A stretch of DNA of 64,000 nucleotides from Pseudovirgaria hyperparasitica (Eukaryota > Ascomycota > Dothideomycetes > Acrospermales > Acrospermaceae). Shown in pieces: positions 12,255-26,958 of this stretch. Positions within the stretch are counted from its first letter, which is position 1, and each line of letters starts with the position of its first letter. Both the position numbers and the translations under genes were made by a program. The stretch spans positions 62,001-126,000 of the forward strand of contig NW_022985562.1 of NCBI RefSeq assembly GCF_010093815.1, written 5' to 3'. The notes beneath the pieces are model-generated. The model made no database searches, was not told the origin of the DNA, and saw only the letters and a list, made by a program, of their open reading frames with translations.

Positions 12255-14092
12255 CTATGCAAATCCGGTCGCCGAGCTCTTTTGCCTGTAGTCCTCAAAG
12301 CTCTGTGCTTCAGGCTCGATGCCTCTTTGCGGAACCTCTTTGCCTAGCTGCCGCGCTTCCCATTCCTCTTCCTCGCGCTCTATCAAGGCATTGAATTGCG
12401 CCTGCCGTCCGCGAGGCATATAAATCGGCGCCTGCAATTTCTGCGCCACGCGTTCCGTGACCAAGACATGTTTGATCGGCGAGCCTGGTGTCTCGAACAT
12501 GGTCTCGCCAAGTAGACGCTCGAGCACAGTGCGCAGACCTCGTGCGCCAGTGCCCATTTCAGCCGCGCTTTTGGCGACTTGCCGTAAGGCACCACTGGTG
12601 AAGCGCAGCTCAATGCTACTGAGCTGGAAAAGATGCTCGAATTGCTTTAAAAGACTGTTGCGTGGTTCGGTCAGGACGCGCACAAGTGCTTCTTCGTCGA
12701 GAGCAGAGAGAGCACAGGAGACTGGGATGCGACCAATCAGTTCGGGGATCATGCCATATTTTTGGAGGTCTGAAGGCTCGACAAGATCGAGTGTGTTGTA
12801 GATTGCCTGGGATGGCTTGAGACTCGCGGCCTGTAGATGGCTAAGTGGACATGGCTGGTTTGTGTCTTCGGTTATATAAAAGGGGAGGTGTTTACGGAAG
12901 AGTTCATCTTCGCCTCTGAGCATTGTCTCATGGGCTCCAGCAGTAGGACTTGACGATCGGACTCTTGCACCGAAGCCAATACTACCTTTAGATATACGAT
13001 CAAGGATCATCTTGTGTAGCCCGACGAAGGCGCCGGTGAATATGAACAATATGTTGTCGGTTCGGACGTTGTAGATCTCGCCCTTGCCACCCGTTTGATT
13101 AGAACCCCCTCCACTCCCTCCTAATGGATTATTCAATGGAAATTTGGAATTTCCGGGACGACCCCCGGCACCTCGTTCTTGTTTCGCTTGGATTTGGACT
13201 GTTGTGCCTTCAATGATCTTAAGTAGAGCTTGCTGAACACCCTCGCCACTTACATCCTTCCCGTGTGAGACTCTTGCCGTTGCGATCTTATCTATTTCAT
13301 CGAGACATATGATTCCACGCTCCGCAGCAGTGACGTCGTAATTTGCCGCCGCGAGCAGGCGCTGCACACACACTTCCGCATCTTCTCCTATGTAACCAGC
13401 CTGTGTGAAGGGTGTGCAATCGGACATGCTAAATGGCACTTGCAACACACGCGCCAGTGTCTTTGCCATCAGAGTCTTACCCACACCAGTGGGTCCCAAT
13501 AACATTACATTTGACTTTTCGATGGACAAGGGGCTTTTGTCTTCGAGCGAGCTATCTTCCATTTGAGAAGGTTGTCGAGGCGGAGGAGGAGAGAAGAGGT
13601 TCACAGTGGCTTGCTGTCCAGGAAATTCGTCTGCATGTGTCAATATTGAAAATGCCGGGATTATGGCATATATTATATACCTTCAATCGGGTGCCTATAC
13701 GCCATCTCTTGCCGTTGTTGTTGTGCAATACGCTCTTCATGTTCTTGGTCTAGTCTTTCCAATTCCTGAATACGTTGGTAGTGATTGTAGACCGAGACAC
13801 TCAAGACCTTCTTTGCTCTTTCTTGGCCAACCACGAAGTCGTCCAGGTGCTTCTTCAAAATCTTTGGCGTAATACGTGGTGCACCGACCATACTCGCATC
13901 TCCTAATGGTCCGTTCGTTGGCAAGCCTGATTCATATGTGCTCGAAAATCCCTGTCCAGCAAAGTCTGATCTGTGATATTGCCCTGACGAGCGCCTGGTC
14001 GACGTATGTAAGGTGCGTCGTATTGAGGCTAGGGCAAGGTATGACAAGCGAGCCTGAGGCGAGACGGTAACAGTGACGAACGTGTGAGACAT
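12255..14092 (-). CDS. clpX: mitochondrial ClpX-type AAA+ unfoldase
   Basis: Two exons (14092-13681, 13630-12255; 50-bp intron) give 595 residues. The protein unfolds substrates with ATP in the mitochondrial matrix. The N terminus is Arg/Ser-rich without acids ([19 protein letters not shown]), consistent with a matrix-targeting presequence. The bacterial zinc-binding domain is absent, as in other fungal ClpX proteins. Motifs in order: [17 protein letters not shown] entry, Walker A GPTGVGKT (about 183-190), pore loop GYIGEDAE, Walker B IICLDEID (about 244-251), the IGF-type loop SIGFG (about 355-358), an arginine-finger region PELIGRIPV, and sensor-2 GARGLR. The retained IGF loop is the contact used to dock on ClpP, which suggests a ClpP partner elsewhere in this genome, unlike yeast Mcx1. 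A low-complexity Gly-rich insert ([17 protein letters not shown]) sits before the loop. Confidence 0.92.
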
Positions 14093-14775
14093 CCTGGCAG
14101 AATATGGTGAAGTTCTGGGAGCAGAGACGGAGGGCTATACAGCGCATAGGGGCTTCTGACTTTGCTACAGCTCAAGATGCCTTCGAATGTCCAGTCAGGT
14201 CGAAAGCGGGGTAAGATATTGGGGTGTCACGACAAGTGGTAGTGAATTACATGTCGCTAGGCAAGAGTGATACTGTTCGATCTGAGATCAGTGAGAAGTA
14301 TTAGGAGAGACTTAGGGCATTATATGCGTATAAACGACAAGTCAAAGGAGTAGTCGAGCGTGAAGGAATACGTGTGTTGACAGAGCTCGGGATGTCTACT
14401 CCACTTGTACGGTTAGAAATTAGCTGCCCCAGGCAGACTTAGCTCTTAGCTTGACACTAAGGCCAACCCCCCGGAGCTCTGATAATTTTGGCGGCGATTT
14501 CTCCGCAAACCAGTGACGTTGAATTGCAAGGGGGTTGCAGGGTCCTGTTGGGATCCCATTGGAGCTCCGCCGCGCTCAATTATCTTGCTGAGTCCAACAA
14601 TCAATGAACGGGCTGCACGTTAAATCTCCGCCAATAAGTCAATCTATAATTTTCTTTTCAGATTGTCTGCCTCTTCACAATTTCTTCCCCTTCTTATAAT
14701 CTTGAGTTCTTCAGTTCAATCGTAACCCGCGACTTCCATATTACACCATTCGAATCCCACCCAAACCACCCCGCC
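14093..14775. other. divergent promoter region, clpX and GLC3
   Basis: This gap of 683 bp lies between two divergent starts. A CCAAT pentamer (about 14634) and inverted ATTGG motifs (about 14558) are present, with a pyrimidine-rich leader just before the branching-enzyme start. No gene is supported. Confidence 0.5.
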
Positions 14776-17184
14776 ATGGCCCTGAATGGTACTTCAGCAA
14801 ATTCTATTCATGCTCACCCTGCAGGAGAAGCAGCTCCTGATGGCACAGGTAGGGACTTGAGTAGTTAATTCACTGCTGTCATGCTAATCTTTTCCAGGAC
14901 TTGTAAGAGAAGATCCCTACCTTGAACCCTTCAAGGATGCCCTCAAGAGCAGGTTTAGCAAGGCTCAGGCATGGATTAAGACGATCCAAGACACAGAAGG
15001 TGGACTCGAAAACTTCTCCAGGGTACGGCTTTTTACTGTCGACGTCGAGGGGTCATTGAGGCTGACGAAGGCAACAGGGCTTCGAAAAGTTTGGGTTTCA
15101 AGTGCAGCCAAACGGCGATGTCATTTACAGAGAATGGGCACCTCATGCATTACGTGCATACTTGATTGGGGATTTCAGTAAGAGGTTGGATGTTGGAAAT
15201 AATTGAAGACTGACTTTCTGTCAGACGAGTGGAATCGCGATGCCACCCCAATGACGAAAAACACATTCGGAACCTTTGAAGTTACGGTACCGGGAAACAA
15301 TGGCCAGTGTACAATTCCTCACGACTCAAAGATCAAGGTATACAGCTTTAGCTCATATATGTGCTATGAATGAAATACTGACAGTATTGTGTAGATATCC
15401 CTCGTCGTACCCAACGATCACGCCAGACAAGAGCGTATACCAGCATGGATAACGCGCGTCACACAGGACCTGTCGGTGTCGCCTGTATATGATGCTCGGT
15501 TCTGGAATCCGCCTCCAGAGGAGAAGTATACGTTCAAGAATGCCCGACCTAAAAAGCCAGCTAGCGTTCGCATCTACGAGGCACATGTTGGCATCTCGTC
15601 GCCCGATCCCAAGGTCACCACGTACAAAGAGTTCACTCAAAACGTGCTTCCTCGTATCAAGAACCTTGGTTATAATGTCATCCAACTGATGGCAATCATG
15701 GAGCACGCATACTATGCTAGCTTCGGGTACCAGATCAACAGCTTCTTTGCAGCCAGTAGTCGCTATGGCAAGCCAGATGACCTCAAGGAGCTGGTGGATA
15801 CGGCACATGGCATGGGTATCACTGTACTACTGGATGTGGTCCATAGCCATGCTTCGAAGAACGTGCTAGATGGACTGAACATGTTTGATGGGAGCGACTA
15901 TCAATACTTCCATGAAGGTGCCAAAGGCAGACATGAGTTGTGGGATAGTAGACTGTTCAACTATGGTAAACACGAAGTCCTTCGATTCCTTCTCAGCAAT
16001 CTACGGTTCTGGATGGACGAATACAATTTTGATGGATTTCGCTTTGACGGTGTCACGAGTATGCTATACACGCATCACGGAATTGGAACGTGAGTTTACT
16101 AAGCGGATCCCTTGCAAGACGCGATCTAACACGATCCAGGGGATTCTCTGGTGGCTACCATGAATACTTCGGGCCAGGTGTTGATGAGGAAGGTGTTGTA
16201 TACCTCATGCTCGCAAACGAGATGCTCCATCAACTCTACCCAGACAGTATCACTATAGCAGAAGACGTATCTGGTATGCCAGGTCTTTGCATGGCCCTAT
16301 CGCTTGGCGGACTTGGTTTTGATTACAGACTGGCCATGGCTATCCCAGATCTGTACATCAAATGGTTGAAAGAAAAAGATGACATCGACTGGGACATGGG
16401 CAATCTGTGCTTTACTTTGACTAACCGACGACATGGTGAGAAGACGATCGCATACGCTGAAAGCCACGATCAGGCGTAAGTCACATTGACCGAAAAATGA
16501 TTCCACATCTAATGATATGCTAGACTCGTCGGCGACAAGTCGCTTCTCTTCTGGCTGTGTGACGCTCAGATGTATACAAACATGTCGGTCTTATCCGAGC
16601 TGACGCCAGTAATCAACAGAGGCTTGTCCCTTCACAAGATGATTCGCTTGATAACTCACGGACTGGGAGGTGAGGGCTACTTGAATTTCGAGGGCAACGA
16701 ATTCGGCCACCCTGAATGGCTTGACTTCCCAAGAGAAGGTAACAACAACAGCTTCCACTATGCTCGGAGGCAGTTCAATCTCGTCGATGATCAGCTGCTT
16801 CGCTACAGATTCCTCAATGAGTTCGACAGTAAGATGCAGTGGATGGAAGAAAAGTACGGCTGGCTTCACTCACCGCAAGCATACATTAGCTTGAAGCACG
16901 AAGGCGACAAGGTCATCGTTTTTGAACGAGCAGGGCTTCTCTGGATTTTCAATTTCCATCCTAGCAACAGTTTCACGGACTACCGCGTCGGAGTTGAGCA
17001 GGAAGGCACTTATAGAGTTGTGATCAATACAGACGCCCCAGGCTTCGGCGGCCATGGCAACATTTCGGACGATACTAGGTTCTTTACGACGCCATTCGCG
17101 TGGAACAACCGCAAGAACTACTTGCAGGTGTACATTCCAACAAGAACTGCCATGGTCCTCGCGCTGGAGAACACGTTGTCATAA
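14776..17184 (+). CDS. GLC3: 1,4-alpha-glucan branching enzyme
   Basis: Seven exons (14776-14848, 14898-15022, 15078-15177, 15225-15337, 15395-16089, 16140-16475, 16524-17184) encode 700 residues, the usual family length. The enzyme introduces alpha-1,6 branches in glycogen in the cytosol. The N-terminal CBM48-like region contains [17 protein letters not shown]. The GH13 catalytic barrel carries all four signature regions: [18 protein letters not shown] (catalytic Asp about 354), EDVSGMP (acid Glu about 410) and ESHDQA. The C-terminal segment ends AMVLALENT. All six introns are about 49-57 bp and in phase. The start ATG is preceded by CCGCC. It is divergent from clpX and in the same direction as ATP2 downstream. 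Confidence 0.96.
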
Positions 17185-17516
17185 ATCATGATTTAAGCTC
17201 AGAAGTTAGATATGACCTGATGCTTGTTTAGCACCATAGAACAAATGCACGAAATTTATGATTATTCTTATTGAGCATATGAGCTACAGTCTTATGTTCC
17301 TAATTACATTGTCCATTGAGAGCCTGATGCGAAAATAATCCGGAGCGAGCTCTAAAAAGCTAGCTGTTTTCTGGACCAATTAAATCGGACCCGTGCGTTG
17401 AACTGGGAGCCGAGCTTTTTCCCATCTCGCCTCAACCTCTTCACCTCCCTTCAAGCTCTTGACAACCACATCCGCTTCTCTCCACTCTCATCAATTCATC
17501 CTCCTACATCTCCAAA
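17185..17516. other. intergenic and ATP2 promoter
   Basis: This 332-bp gap separates GLC3 from ATP2. It contains a CCAAT box and a pyrimidine-rich leader just before the ATP2 start. Confidence 0.5.
17376..17380 (+). promoter_or_regulatory. CCAAT box upstream of ATP2
   Basis: CCAAT lies 137-141 bp before the ATP2 start codon. CCAAT boxes bind the HAP/CBC complex, which is known to control respiratory genes in fungi. The pentamer is common by chance, so function is an inference from position and gene type. Confidence 0.35.
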
Positions 17517-19593
<2,077 letters not shown>

Positions 19594-21810
19594 ACGAACT
19601 CGATACATCGAACTAGCCGGCACAACATAGGACGTAGGAGAGCTGCTCGAATGTAATCACATCACATGTACAGAGGACGAAAAAGTTTCCCCGATACCAT
19701 GAGGGCAGTTTGGAAGCTGCGGTGGATTTGTCTGTGCCCGGTGTGTAACTTTAAATAAATGTCTCGTCTTTATCTGCATCATCAATACATCTCTTTGACC
19801 TGTTTAAAAAGAATTGTTCACTATCCTCCAAGTCTTACCGCTTCTCAAACTGCACTCACTCAGCAAGTCTCTGTATTTGCAATGACTGAATCAACTCATT
19901 GGGCAACCCCACGTCCCACTGCCAAGGTTCCACGACGAACTGGACGCTCTAAGAAATCCTTGGTCTGTAATATGACAAGAAAACATAGATAATGTCAATT
20001 CGGCACCACATAAATTCTCGTAAGACCGACTTATGACATAGAACAACTAGAGAGATCCTACATGAGCTCGAAGGCCTCAAAGAGGCGCTGTTGGCTCGTA
20101 GATCGCGATTCGTGCAAGAGGTAGGTAGGCCATGACGTCGAAGCCGTGAAGCCTGGCACTTACGTCGGTTCGAAAAGTCACACCACTTACTACTGCCTAA
20201 AGCACGGTCAAGTCCCCAGCGTCAAGGGGAGTGGGGGTGAGACCACTTATATAAGGAAGAGCAAACGCATATCTAGCACCACCAGCTATTATGGGTAGTC
20301 AGATCAAAGTATACATTCATCTATTGTTGTTGTCACGAAATAATGCAGATAGAAGCACATCAGAAGGGCTCTGTCTGTAGATTATAGAATTTTGTTGAGG
20401 ATTCATCAGAGATCCACCAATTATTTAGTAGACTATATACTGCCGACTTGATATCAGATATTAACACCGCCACAATAGTCTGCGATCCACTACAGATTCG
20501 GCGATAACAATTTTCTCGGTGGTCATAAGCAGGGCAAAGAAGTCGTAGGCAAGTGGTGCTTTACACGGCTCGTTAGGCTAGGCCGGAAAGCTTATATTGG
20601 AGATAAGATTCTTGTCTTTGTATCTTGTTCTGTTCTGTTCTGTTCTGTAACATTAATTGTCTACATATGTCACTGTTGTCCAAAGCTATTCCTGGAACAC
20701 AAACAGTCATTAGACGGTATAATAGACCGACGAGACGATTAAAACGTGTAACGTACCTGAACCATGGCGTGAATATGAGTAGGATAGTATAATTTAAAGC
20801 TATGAGTATTCGAGCGAATGAGGATTCCATACTTGCGTGAAGGTAGATAGACCTGTGAAAGAGACACGGACATGACGCAGGGACGATACCATCTGTTATT
20901 CCTTTGATACACATACATATTTATTGGGCTATAATTTCGTATCATGAATTGGACATCGAAGCATTAGTTGGCCCCTATCAGTCATATATACTAGAGAGCT
21001 GGGCTGAATACAGTAACATTGAATTTTGAGAACAGTATGTACTACCAGTTTTTCCGTATACGATAGGCTATGTTCATAATGGTCTCTTGGCTAAGAGTTT
21101 TTGGTTCAAAGTTCATACTAAACTACAGTACGGTGATCCATGGGTGTTGCTGAAGTTTTAGAGCCGTTCGTGAACATGTTTAGTAATGAGGATGCTAGGC
21201 TTTACCAAAAAGCCAAATTCATCGTTAACCCCATAAAGTTGTCTGACCTTCAGAGCACAAAAAGCACACTGACCATCTAAAAGCTTCGATTTTCACCATT
21301 TGGGTATACAGGATTAGGTAGAAAGCCCTGTGAGAGCCGTTATGTGATTTCTTATTGCCGTATAAAGCAAAGCAAGATCAGTCACTAAGAATCTGCAAAT
21401 CTCGCAAGTCTTTACTAGCAGGTCCCGTCCCAGTCAAATACTCTATTCAGGAATAAAAGTTCCGCACATGTTCTCGACCAAGCACTGACCTCCAGTCAGC
21501 CAGCTCATCCTGAAGACTGCTATGTAAGAAAGCTTATCCAGCTTTGCAGGGTTGATGCATGGAACAAGGTGATCGGATGTTTAACCGGTCACTTTAGCCG
21601 GGCTACATGCGGAGCATGACAAGCCATTGCCTGTTGCGATCTGAGGATTAACCAGGATGTGGAAAGATGGGGTAATTCGTACATGTATAATAATGCTGAT
21701 GCATCTCCGCATGTCTCGCTTGTCGCACAGTTTTCTTTGAAACTTTGTATGCACAGTCGCTCGCGTGCCATTCATCTATCGCCAACAACAACATTAGCAA
21801 ACAGTGAGAG
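19594..21810. other. large gene-poor interval, 2.2 kb
   Basis: This is the longest internal stretch for which I find no coding support. It holds the 3' flank of ATP2, a small pentanucleotide repeat at 20626-20645 and assorted frames up to 113 codons without domain or splice logic. The last few hundred bases serve as the promoter of the sugar-porter gene. Decayed repeat sequence is possible, but no terminal repeats were seen. Confidence 0.5.
20626..20645 (+). repeat. TGTTC pentanucleotide repeat, four copies
   Basis: Four perfect head-to-tail TGTTC units lie inside the gene-poor interval after ATP2 and are followed by a partial TGT. Confidence 0.9.
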
Positions 21811-24059
21811 ATGGCACCTACGGGAGATGGCTTTGAGATGGAGTCCGCGGCTTTGGCCCGACGGCAGGCGCTGATTGGGGCAGCTGGCCCTATGGCGCTT
21901 TTTAGAAATCTCAAGGTCTTCGGAATCGCTTGTTTTGCGTGCCTTGGTGGCTTGTTGTATGGATACAACCAGGTATGATAGAGCCATACTGTCGACTATC
22001 CAAAGCTAAAGTATGCAGGGCGTCTTTTCTGGTGTTCTGACGATGACGTCCTTCAAAGAGCGTAAGCAGTAGTCACAGATCGCATATTACTACTAGCCTG
22101 ACCGTTCCCAGACATGGGCTCATACATCGAGGATCAGGAGACTTTGACCTGGAATTCTTCCAAGCAAGGATGGCTTGTGTCTATACTCGAGCTCGGTGCT
22201 TGGTTCGGAACAATGTATAGCGGCTTTCTAGCCGAGATCCTCTCTAGGAAGTACGCGATACTTGTAAATGTTGGCGTTTTTATAATTGGAGTGGTGATTC
22301 AGACCACAGCAGTCGCAGGTTCGGGTCACAGTTCAATATTGGGCGGTAGGTTCATTACAGGTAAGTGAGCCTTGGCTTTGCTCTACTTCAATCAGACTAA
22401 TATCGCATTGATAGGTATGGGTGTTGGATCTTTATCGATGATCGTACCTATGTATAATGCGGAAATCGCGCCACCGGAGTTTCGAGGCGCTCTTGTCGGA
22501 TTGCAGCAACTGTCCATTACTCTGGGTATCATGATTAGTTTTTGGATCGACTATGGCACTGTAAGTAGAGATGGCTTCGACAGGGGTGGAATGTGCTAAT
22601 TGAGATCCCAGAACTATATTGGAGGCACAGGTAGAAGTCAGCACGACACCTCCTGGCTTCTTCCCCTGTGTCTGCAGCTTGTTCCCGCTGTCCTACTAGG
22701 AGTCGGCATGATTTTCATGCCCTTTTCGCCTAGGTGGCTCACTCATCACGATCGAGAAGGAGAAGCAGTCCGAGTATTGGCAAAATTACGAAACCTACCC
22801 CAGGATCATGAATTGATTGAGATCGAGTTCGCTGAGATCAAAGCGCAGTCACTCTTCGATAAGCGAACTCTGGCAGAGAAGTTTCCTCACTTAAAAGAAT
22901 CAACTTGGGTCAATGTACTCAAACTGTACGCTCGACCCAGCGGATCGAATACTGATCGCACCCGACTAACAATGATCCAGGCAATTTGTAGCCATTGCTT
23001 CACTGTTCAAGTCCATGGCCATGTTCAAGCGGGTCATCGTCGCCACGCTTGTCATGTTTTTCCAGCAATGGAGTGGTATCAACGCAATCTTGTGAGCGAT
23101 CCATTTGCGTGGTCTACAAAGTAAGGTTTAACCTCCACAGATACTACGCACCGACCATTTTTGGAGGGCTGGGACTGACGTCCAACTCGGTTTCATTACT
23201 TGCTACAGGAGTAGTTGGCATTGCCATGTTCATTGTAGGCCCCAAGACTGAGCTTGTAGACCCACAAACGACTGACAGGTGTAGGCGACGATTCCAGCTG
23301 TCATGTATGTCGACAAATTTGGACGTAAGCCTGTCCTGATTATCGGAGCCATTGGAATGGCGGTCTGTCATATCATTATAGCCGTCATCACCGCAAAGAA
23401 CCAACATGATTGGCCGTCGCATCAGGCTGCCGGTTGGGCAGCTGTCGCTATGGTCTGGCTTTTCGTCGTCCATTTCGGATACTCTTGGGGGCCATGCGCT
23501 TGGATTGTAATAGCAGAGATCTGGCCTCTTTCGAACAGGTATGCCACACGTCATCCCTTCTCTTCACACCCCTTGTTCTCTGCTACTGTCTCTACTCATA
23601 TCAAGCTCACTCACACTACAAGGCCATATGGCATTGCATTAGGTAAGTGTTGACGACCGAATGCTTTCGCGCGACTGATCATCCTCAGGTGCATCCTCCA
23701 ATTGGATGAATAATTTCATCGTCGGCCAGGTGACCCCTGATATGCTTTCGAGCCTCACATATGGAACATACATATTCTTTGGACTCCTCACTTTTCTCGG
23801 CGCGGGCTTCGTCTGGTGGTATGTACCAGAGACAAAAGGCCTCACTTTAGAAGAGATGGACATCCTTTTTGGAAGCGAAGGTATCGCCGCAGCAGACAAG
23901 GAAAGAATGAAGGAGATCGAACAGGAGGTTGGGTTGAACAATCTCCTTGGTAGAATCAACGGCGACAGATCCGTCTCTGGTGACAAGGAGACTGAGATTG
24001 AGAAGTCTGACGACGAGAAAGTAGGTTCAAACGTGCAGCAGGAAATCGCTTCGCAGTAG
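21811..24059 (+). CDS. MFS sugar-porter family permease
   Basis: Ten exons: 21811-21972, 22019-22061, 22112-22360, 22415-22560, 22612-22925, 22981-23091, 23141-23234, 23285-23538, 23623-23642 and 23689-24059, giving 587 residues. It is a plasma-membrane symporter of the sugar porter family (hexose, pentose or quinate-type substrate not resolvable). Family marks: LGGLLYGYNQGVFSGVL in TM1, PPEFRGALVGLQQL, FSPRWL (PESPR-like), FFQQWSGINAILYYAP in TM7, DKFGRKP, and PETKGLTLEEMD after TM12. Exon 9 is only 20 nt and carries the PYGIALG segment before the conserved SNWMNNF. The C-terminal tail of about 60 residues is acidic and polar. It converges with the next gene, 45 bp away. Confidence 0.92.
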
Positions 24060-24104
24060 GTGTTATTACGTGTATCATGATCGGGGAGCATGAACAGACC
24101 ATAA

Positions 24105-25011
24105 TCATACGCTATTCAGAAGCCTGTCCTTTTGATTGCCATGCGGATCTGTAGATCTTCCAGCTGAATTACGAGAGCTCCTTTGAATGTAGCTCCTGAC
24201 AGCCGCCCATGCCCCAGGTGCGGGTACCATCTCAGTCAGCCCGGCTTCAAGCTCATTGAACTTCGGGTCAACGTAGAACCGCGACTTTCCACGTTCCCAC
24301 GTCATCTCCCAAAACTTTCTTGTCTCTTTAGCCCCGTGTAATTCCATGTTCGTCATATCTATCCAGCTCTTGGGTTTTATGAAACGTAGATCCTTGAGAT
24401 TTACGACATTAGTCTTTTGCCATGGGAATATTCTTAAACACTGAACAATAGCGCGATTATCCCGGGGCAAGTTTTGTAAGTGTTTGAAAAGGGCCTCTTT
24501 CGACATTCTAGCCGCTGGAGGAAGCAACATAGATATGCTCACGACGAATGGCGCGGATACATATGAATAGATGACTAAGGGACCTAGGCCAATGCAGTAG
24601 ATTGTGGCTAATTGTAAGTAACTGCGTTCGCCTTTCGCGCTTTGGACCGCCCATACATATGGGAGTACGACAAGACAGGCGCCTAACAAGAAAAATATGT
24701 ATGTTGTCTTTTGTATGACCACAGAGTAGAGTCGACGATGAGGAGCTGCGTATATGCGGAGGATTTGAGGAAAAGCTAATATGTCAGAGGAGGTTCTTAT
24801 CAAGAAAGAGGGGGCTGTGGGTACCGTAGTTCACAGGTTTCTTAATATGTTGAGCCTTTTGAATTGCCTGAAATGGCTTTCCTGGTATTTTGACTGGTGT
24901 TTTGGCAGGTATTCTGACCGGGCTACTCTTGTGTTGCGTCGCAGGACGAGGCGCGCTTCGTAGTACGCGTAAAGAGACATGAAAGGCGCGTGATTGTATT
25001 AGTGAATTCAT
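24105..25011 (-). CDS. predicted mitochondrial membrane protein
   Basis: Two exons (25011-24825, 24775-24105; 49-bp intron with CTGAC branch site) give 285 residues. The N terminus is Arg/Ser-rich and acid-poor (MNSLIQSRAFHVSLRVLRSA), as in a matrix presequence. Two hydrophobic hairpin segments follow (YIFFLLGACLVVLPYVWAV and YCIGLGPLVIYSYVSAPFVV). A soluble C-terminal part holds RIFPWQKTNVVNLKDLRFI and ends in a basic, Ser-rich tail. A presequence, a TM hairpin and a small matrix domain recall TMEM70/TMEM186/TMEM223-type respiratory-complex assembly proteins, but I cannot assign it to one; treat that as a suggestion. It is divergent from the glutaminyl cyclase gene, 291 bp away. Confidence 0.75.
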
Positions 25012-25302
25012 CTGAAGACATTGAGTACGAATAACTAGTTTTACTGCTAGGGTCCTCAATTGGCTGCCAAATTGGGTATATGCATGGGAGAGGAAAAGTT
25101 GCAAGCACTCAAGTTCTCCAACACTCAATCGATACGTTATGACACGTGACCGCCCTCTCGGCTCGTCTTATCCATGTGGCTCCTGAAGAGTACTCCGTGT
25201 TAACGAATTTATCTTTCCTATTGACCAAAGCCCGCAGTCTTCACCTTGTGACTTTCACTTTAAAATCCGGAGATGCCTTTGCTTTACTCATGAGAAGTAG
25301 GA

Positions 25303-26567
25303 ATGCGCATCATGTTGCAGCGCAGCCTCCTGTGCCTTACCCATCTTCTCGGGACTATCTTCGCGTACACACCACTGTCAGACGACTCCCTCAAGAGCCT
25401 CCCCGGACCCGGCGATGACTTCGACATCAAAACGGGTACCATCCTTTCGCCTATTCTGAAAGTTCGCGTGCCAGGGACCGAGGGGATTACGGCTGTGCAA
25501 CATCATTTTATAAATTTTTTCCAGAACACGCTCCCCGAATGGCATCTAGAGCTACACAACTCGACTGCGACAACACCGCTCAGCAAGGGCGAAGCAGTTC
25601 CATTTGTGAACATAATAGCTACACGAGATCCACCATGGGCAAGACCTGGAGACGTCGGCCGGCTGGCCCTCGTCGCACACTATGATTCGAAGATAACACC
25701 GGAAGGGTTCATTGGGGCCACTGATAGCGCTGCGCCGGTTGCAATGATCATGCACGCTGTGCGGAGCGTTGATCAAGCCCTTACTAAGAGGTGGAAGGAT
25801 ATGCAAGAGAATGGAGATTGGCAAGACTCATTGGAACCCGAAAAGGGAGTCCAGGTCTTGCTGCTTGATGGAGAGGAAGCTTTCGTAAGCTGGTCAGCTA
25901 CGGATTCGCTCTACGGAGCAAGGTACGCTGCGGCTATTCGAACGAGAAACTGATTGCGCTGACTGCATGCAGGGCTCTCGCTGAGAGCTGGGATGGAAGA
26001 ATGCATACTGCTGCGTCCACCTACCACAATTTCTTGGATTCGATCGAATTGTTTCTTTTGCTCGATCTTCTTGGCTCGAAAGAACCACAAATTCCATCCT
26101 ACTTCAAGACGACACATTGGGCATATAAAGCCATGGCAGCGCTGGAGATGCGTCTGCGAGACATGGGCGAGTTCAAGTCTTCACCTAACCACCATTCGAA
26201 GCGCAAGCCTGGTGACGCTAAGAGAAAGGAAAAGAAGTTTCTACATGAGGCTGATAAGGATGACAGCCGCTTTATGGGCGGCTTTGTTCAAGACGACCAT
26301 GTTCCATTCATGGCTCGAGGGGTCGAGATCTTACACATCATTCCCACACCTTTCCCTCGTGTGTGGCATGAAATGACGGATGACGGGGAGCATCTTGATA
26401 TGGACACAGTGGAAGATTGGGCTAAGCTGGTCACGGCGTTCGTCAGCGAGTGGATGGACCTCGAAGGCTATTTTGAGCACAAACGGGACACAGAAGAGAT
26501 AGCGCAGTTAGCAAGGAAAGGGGAGAACATAGAAGTGGACGAACACATACGAAGAACTGAACTGTGA
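25303..26567 (+). CDS. glutaminyl-peptide cyclotransferase (M28-type)
   Basis: Two exons (25303-25922, 25973-26567) encode 404 residues. The enzyme converts N-terminal Gln/Glu of secreted peptides to pyroglutamate using a single zinc. The N terminus (MRIMLQRSLLCLTHLLGTIF) is a secretory signal. Conserved blocks are HYDSK (zinc Asp), GATDSAAPVA, LDGEEAFVSWSATDSLYGAR (zinc Glu region), and HIIPTPFPRVWHEMTDDGEH (zinc His). The intron removes 50 bp and restores SLYGARALAE. A lysine-rich insert (HHSKRKPGDAKRKEKKF) precedes DDHVPFMARGVEILH. The C terminus is charged. Initiation at 25303 or 25312 is equally possible. Confidence 0.92.
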
Positions 26568-26958
26568 GTCCTGTTCGCTATCCTGGCTGCTGCTACTGCG
26601 ACTGCTACTACTGAAATTGAAATACCTATTTGTGCTAATGATACCCAAGGAGCGCGCCATAGACATTCATGAATGGTGTAACGTCGATCTATACATCCTA
26701 AATATCTGTCCATTGTCACAAGCATGCTCTGAGCTTAAATTCTAACTTAATTAAGAAAATCGCGCGAGTCACTTGCAGAAACGTGGGGTTCTAAGGCTGA
26801 CCCGCAGCCCCACTACCAGCTCCCATCGTCATCCTGCTCAGTCGTTCCCCAAGATGCTTACTTATACGGTACAATGGTACATTTCAGCAGGTAGTGTTCT
26901 CGTCAAAGCTACACTTCGGCTGGATATCACCTGATTGCCTAACGGGACATTCCCTAAA
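26568..26958. other. intergenic
   Basis: This gap lies between two rightward genes and is the promoter region of RTC5. Nothing else is seen. Confidence 0.5.

Noticed and set aside
20573-20945. Overlapping leftward frames near 20.6-20.9 kb
   Set aside because: They have no recognisable motif, and their C-terminal part encodes the TGTTC repeat.
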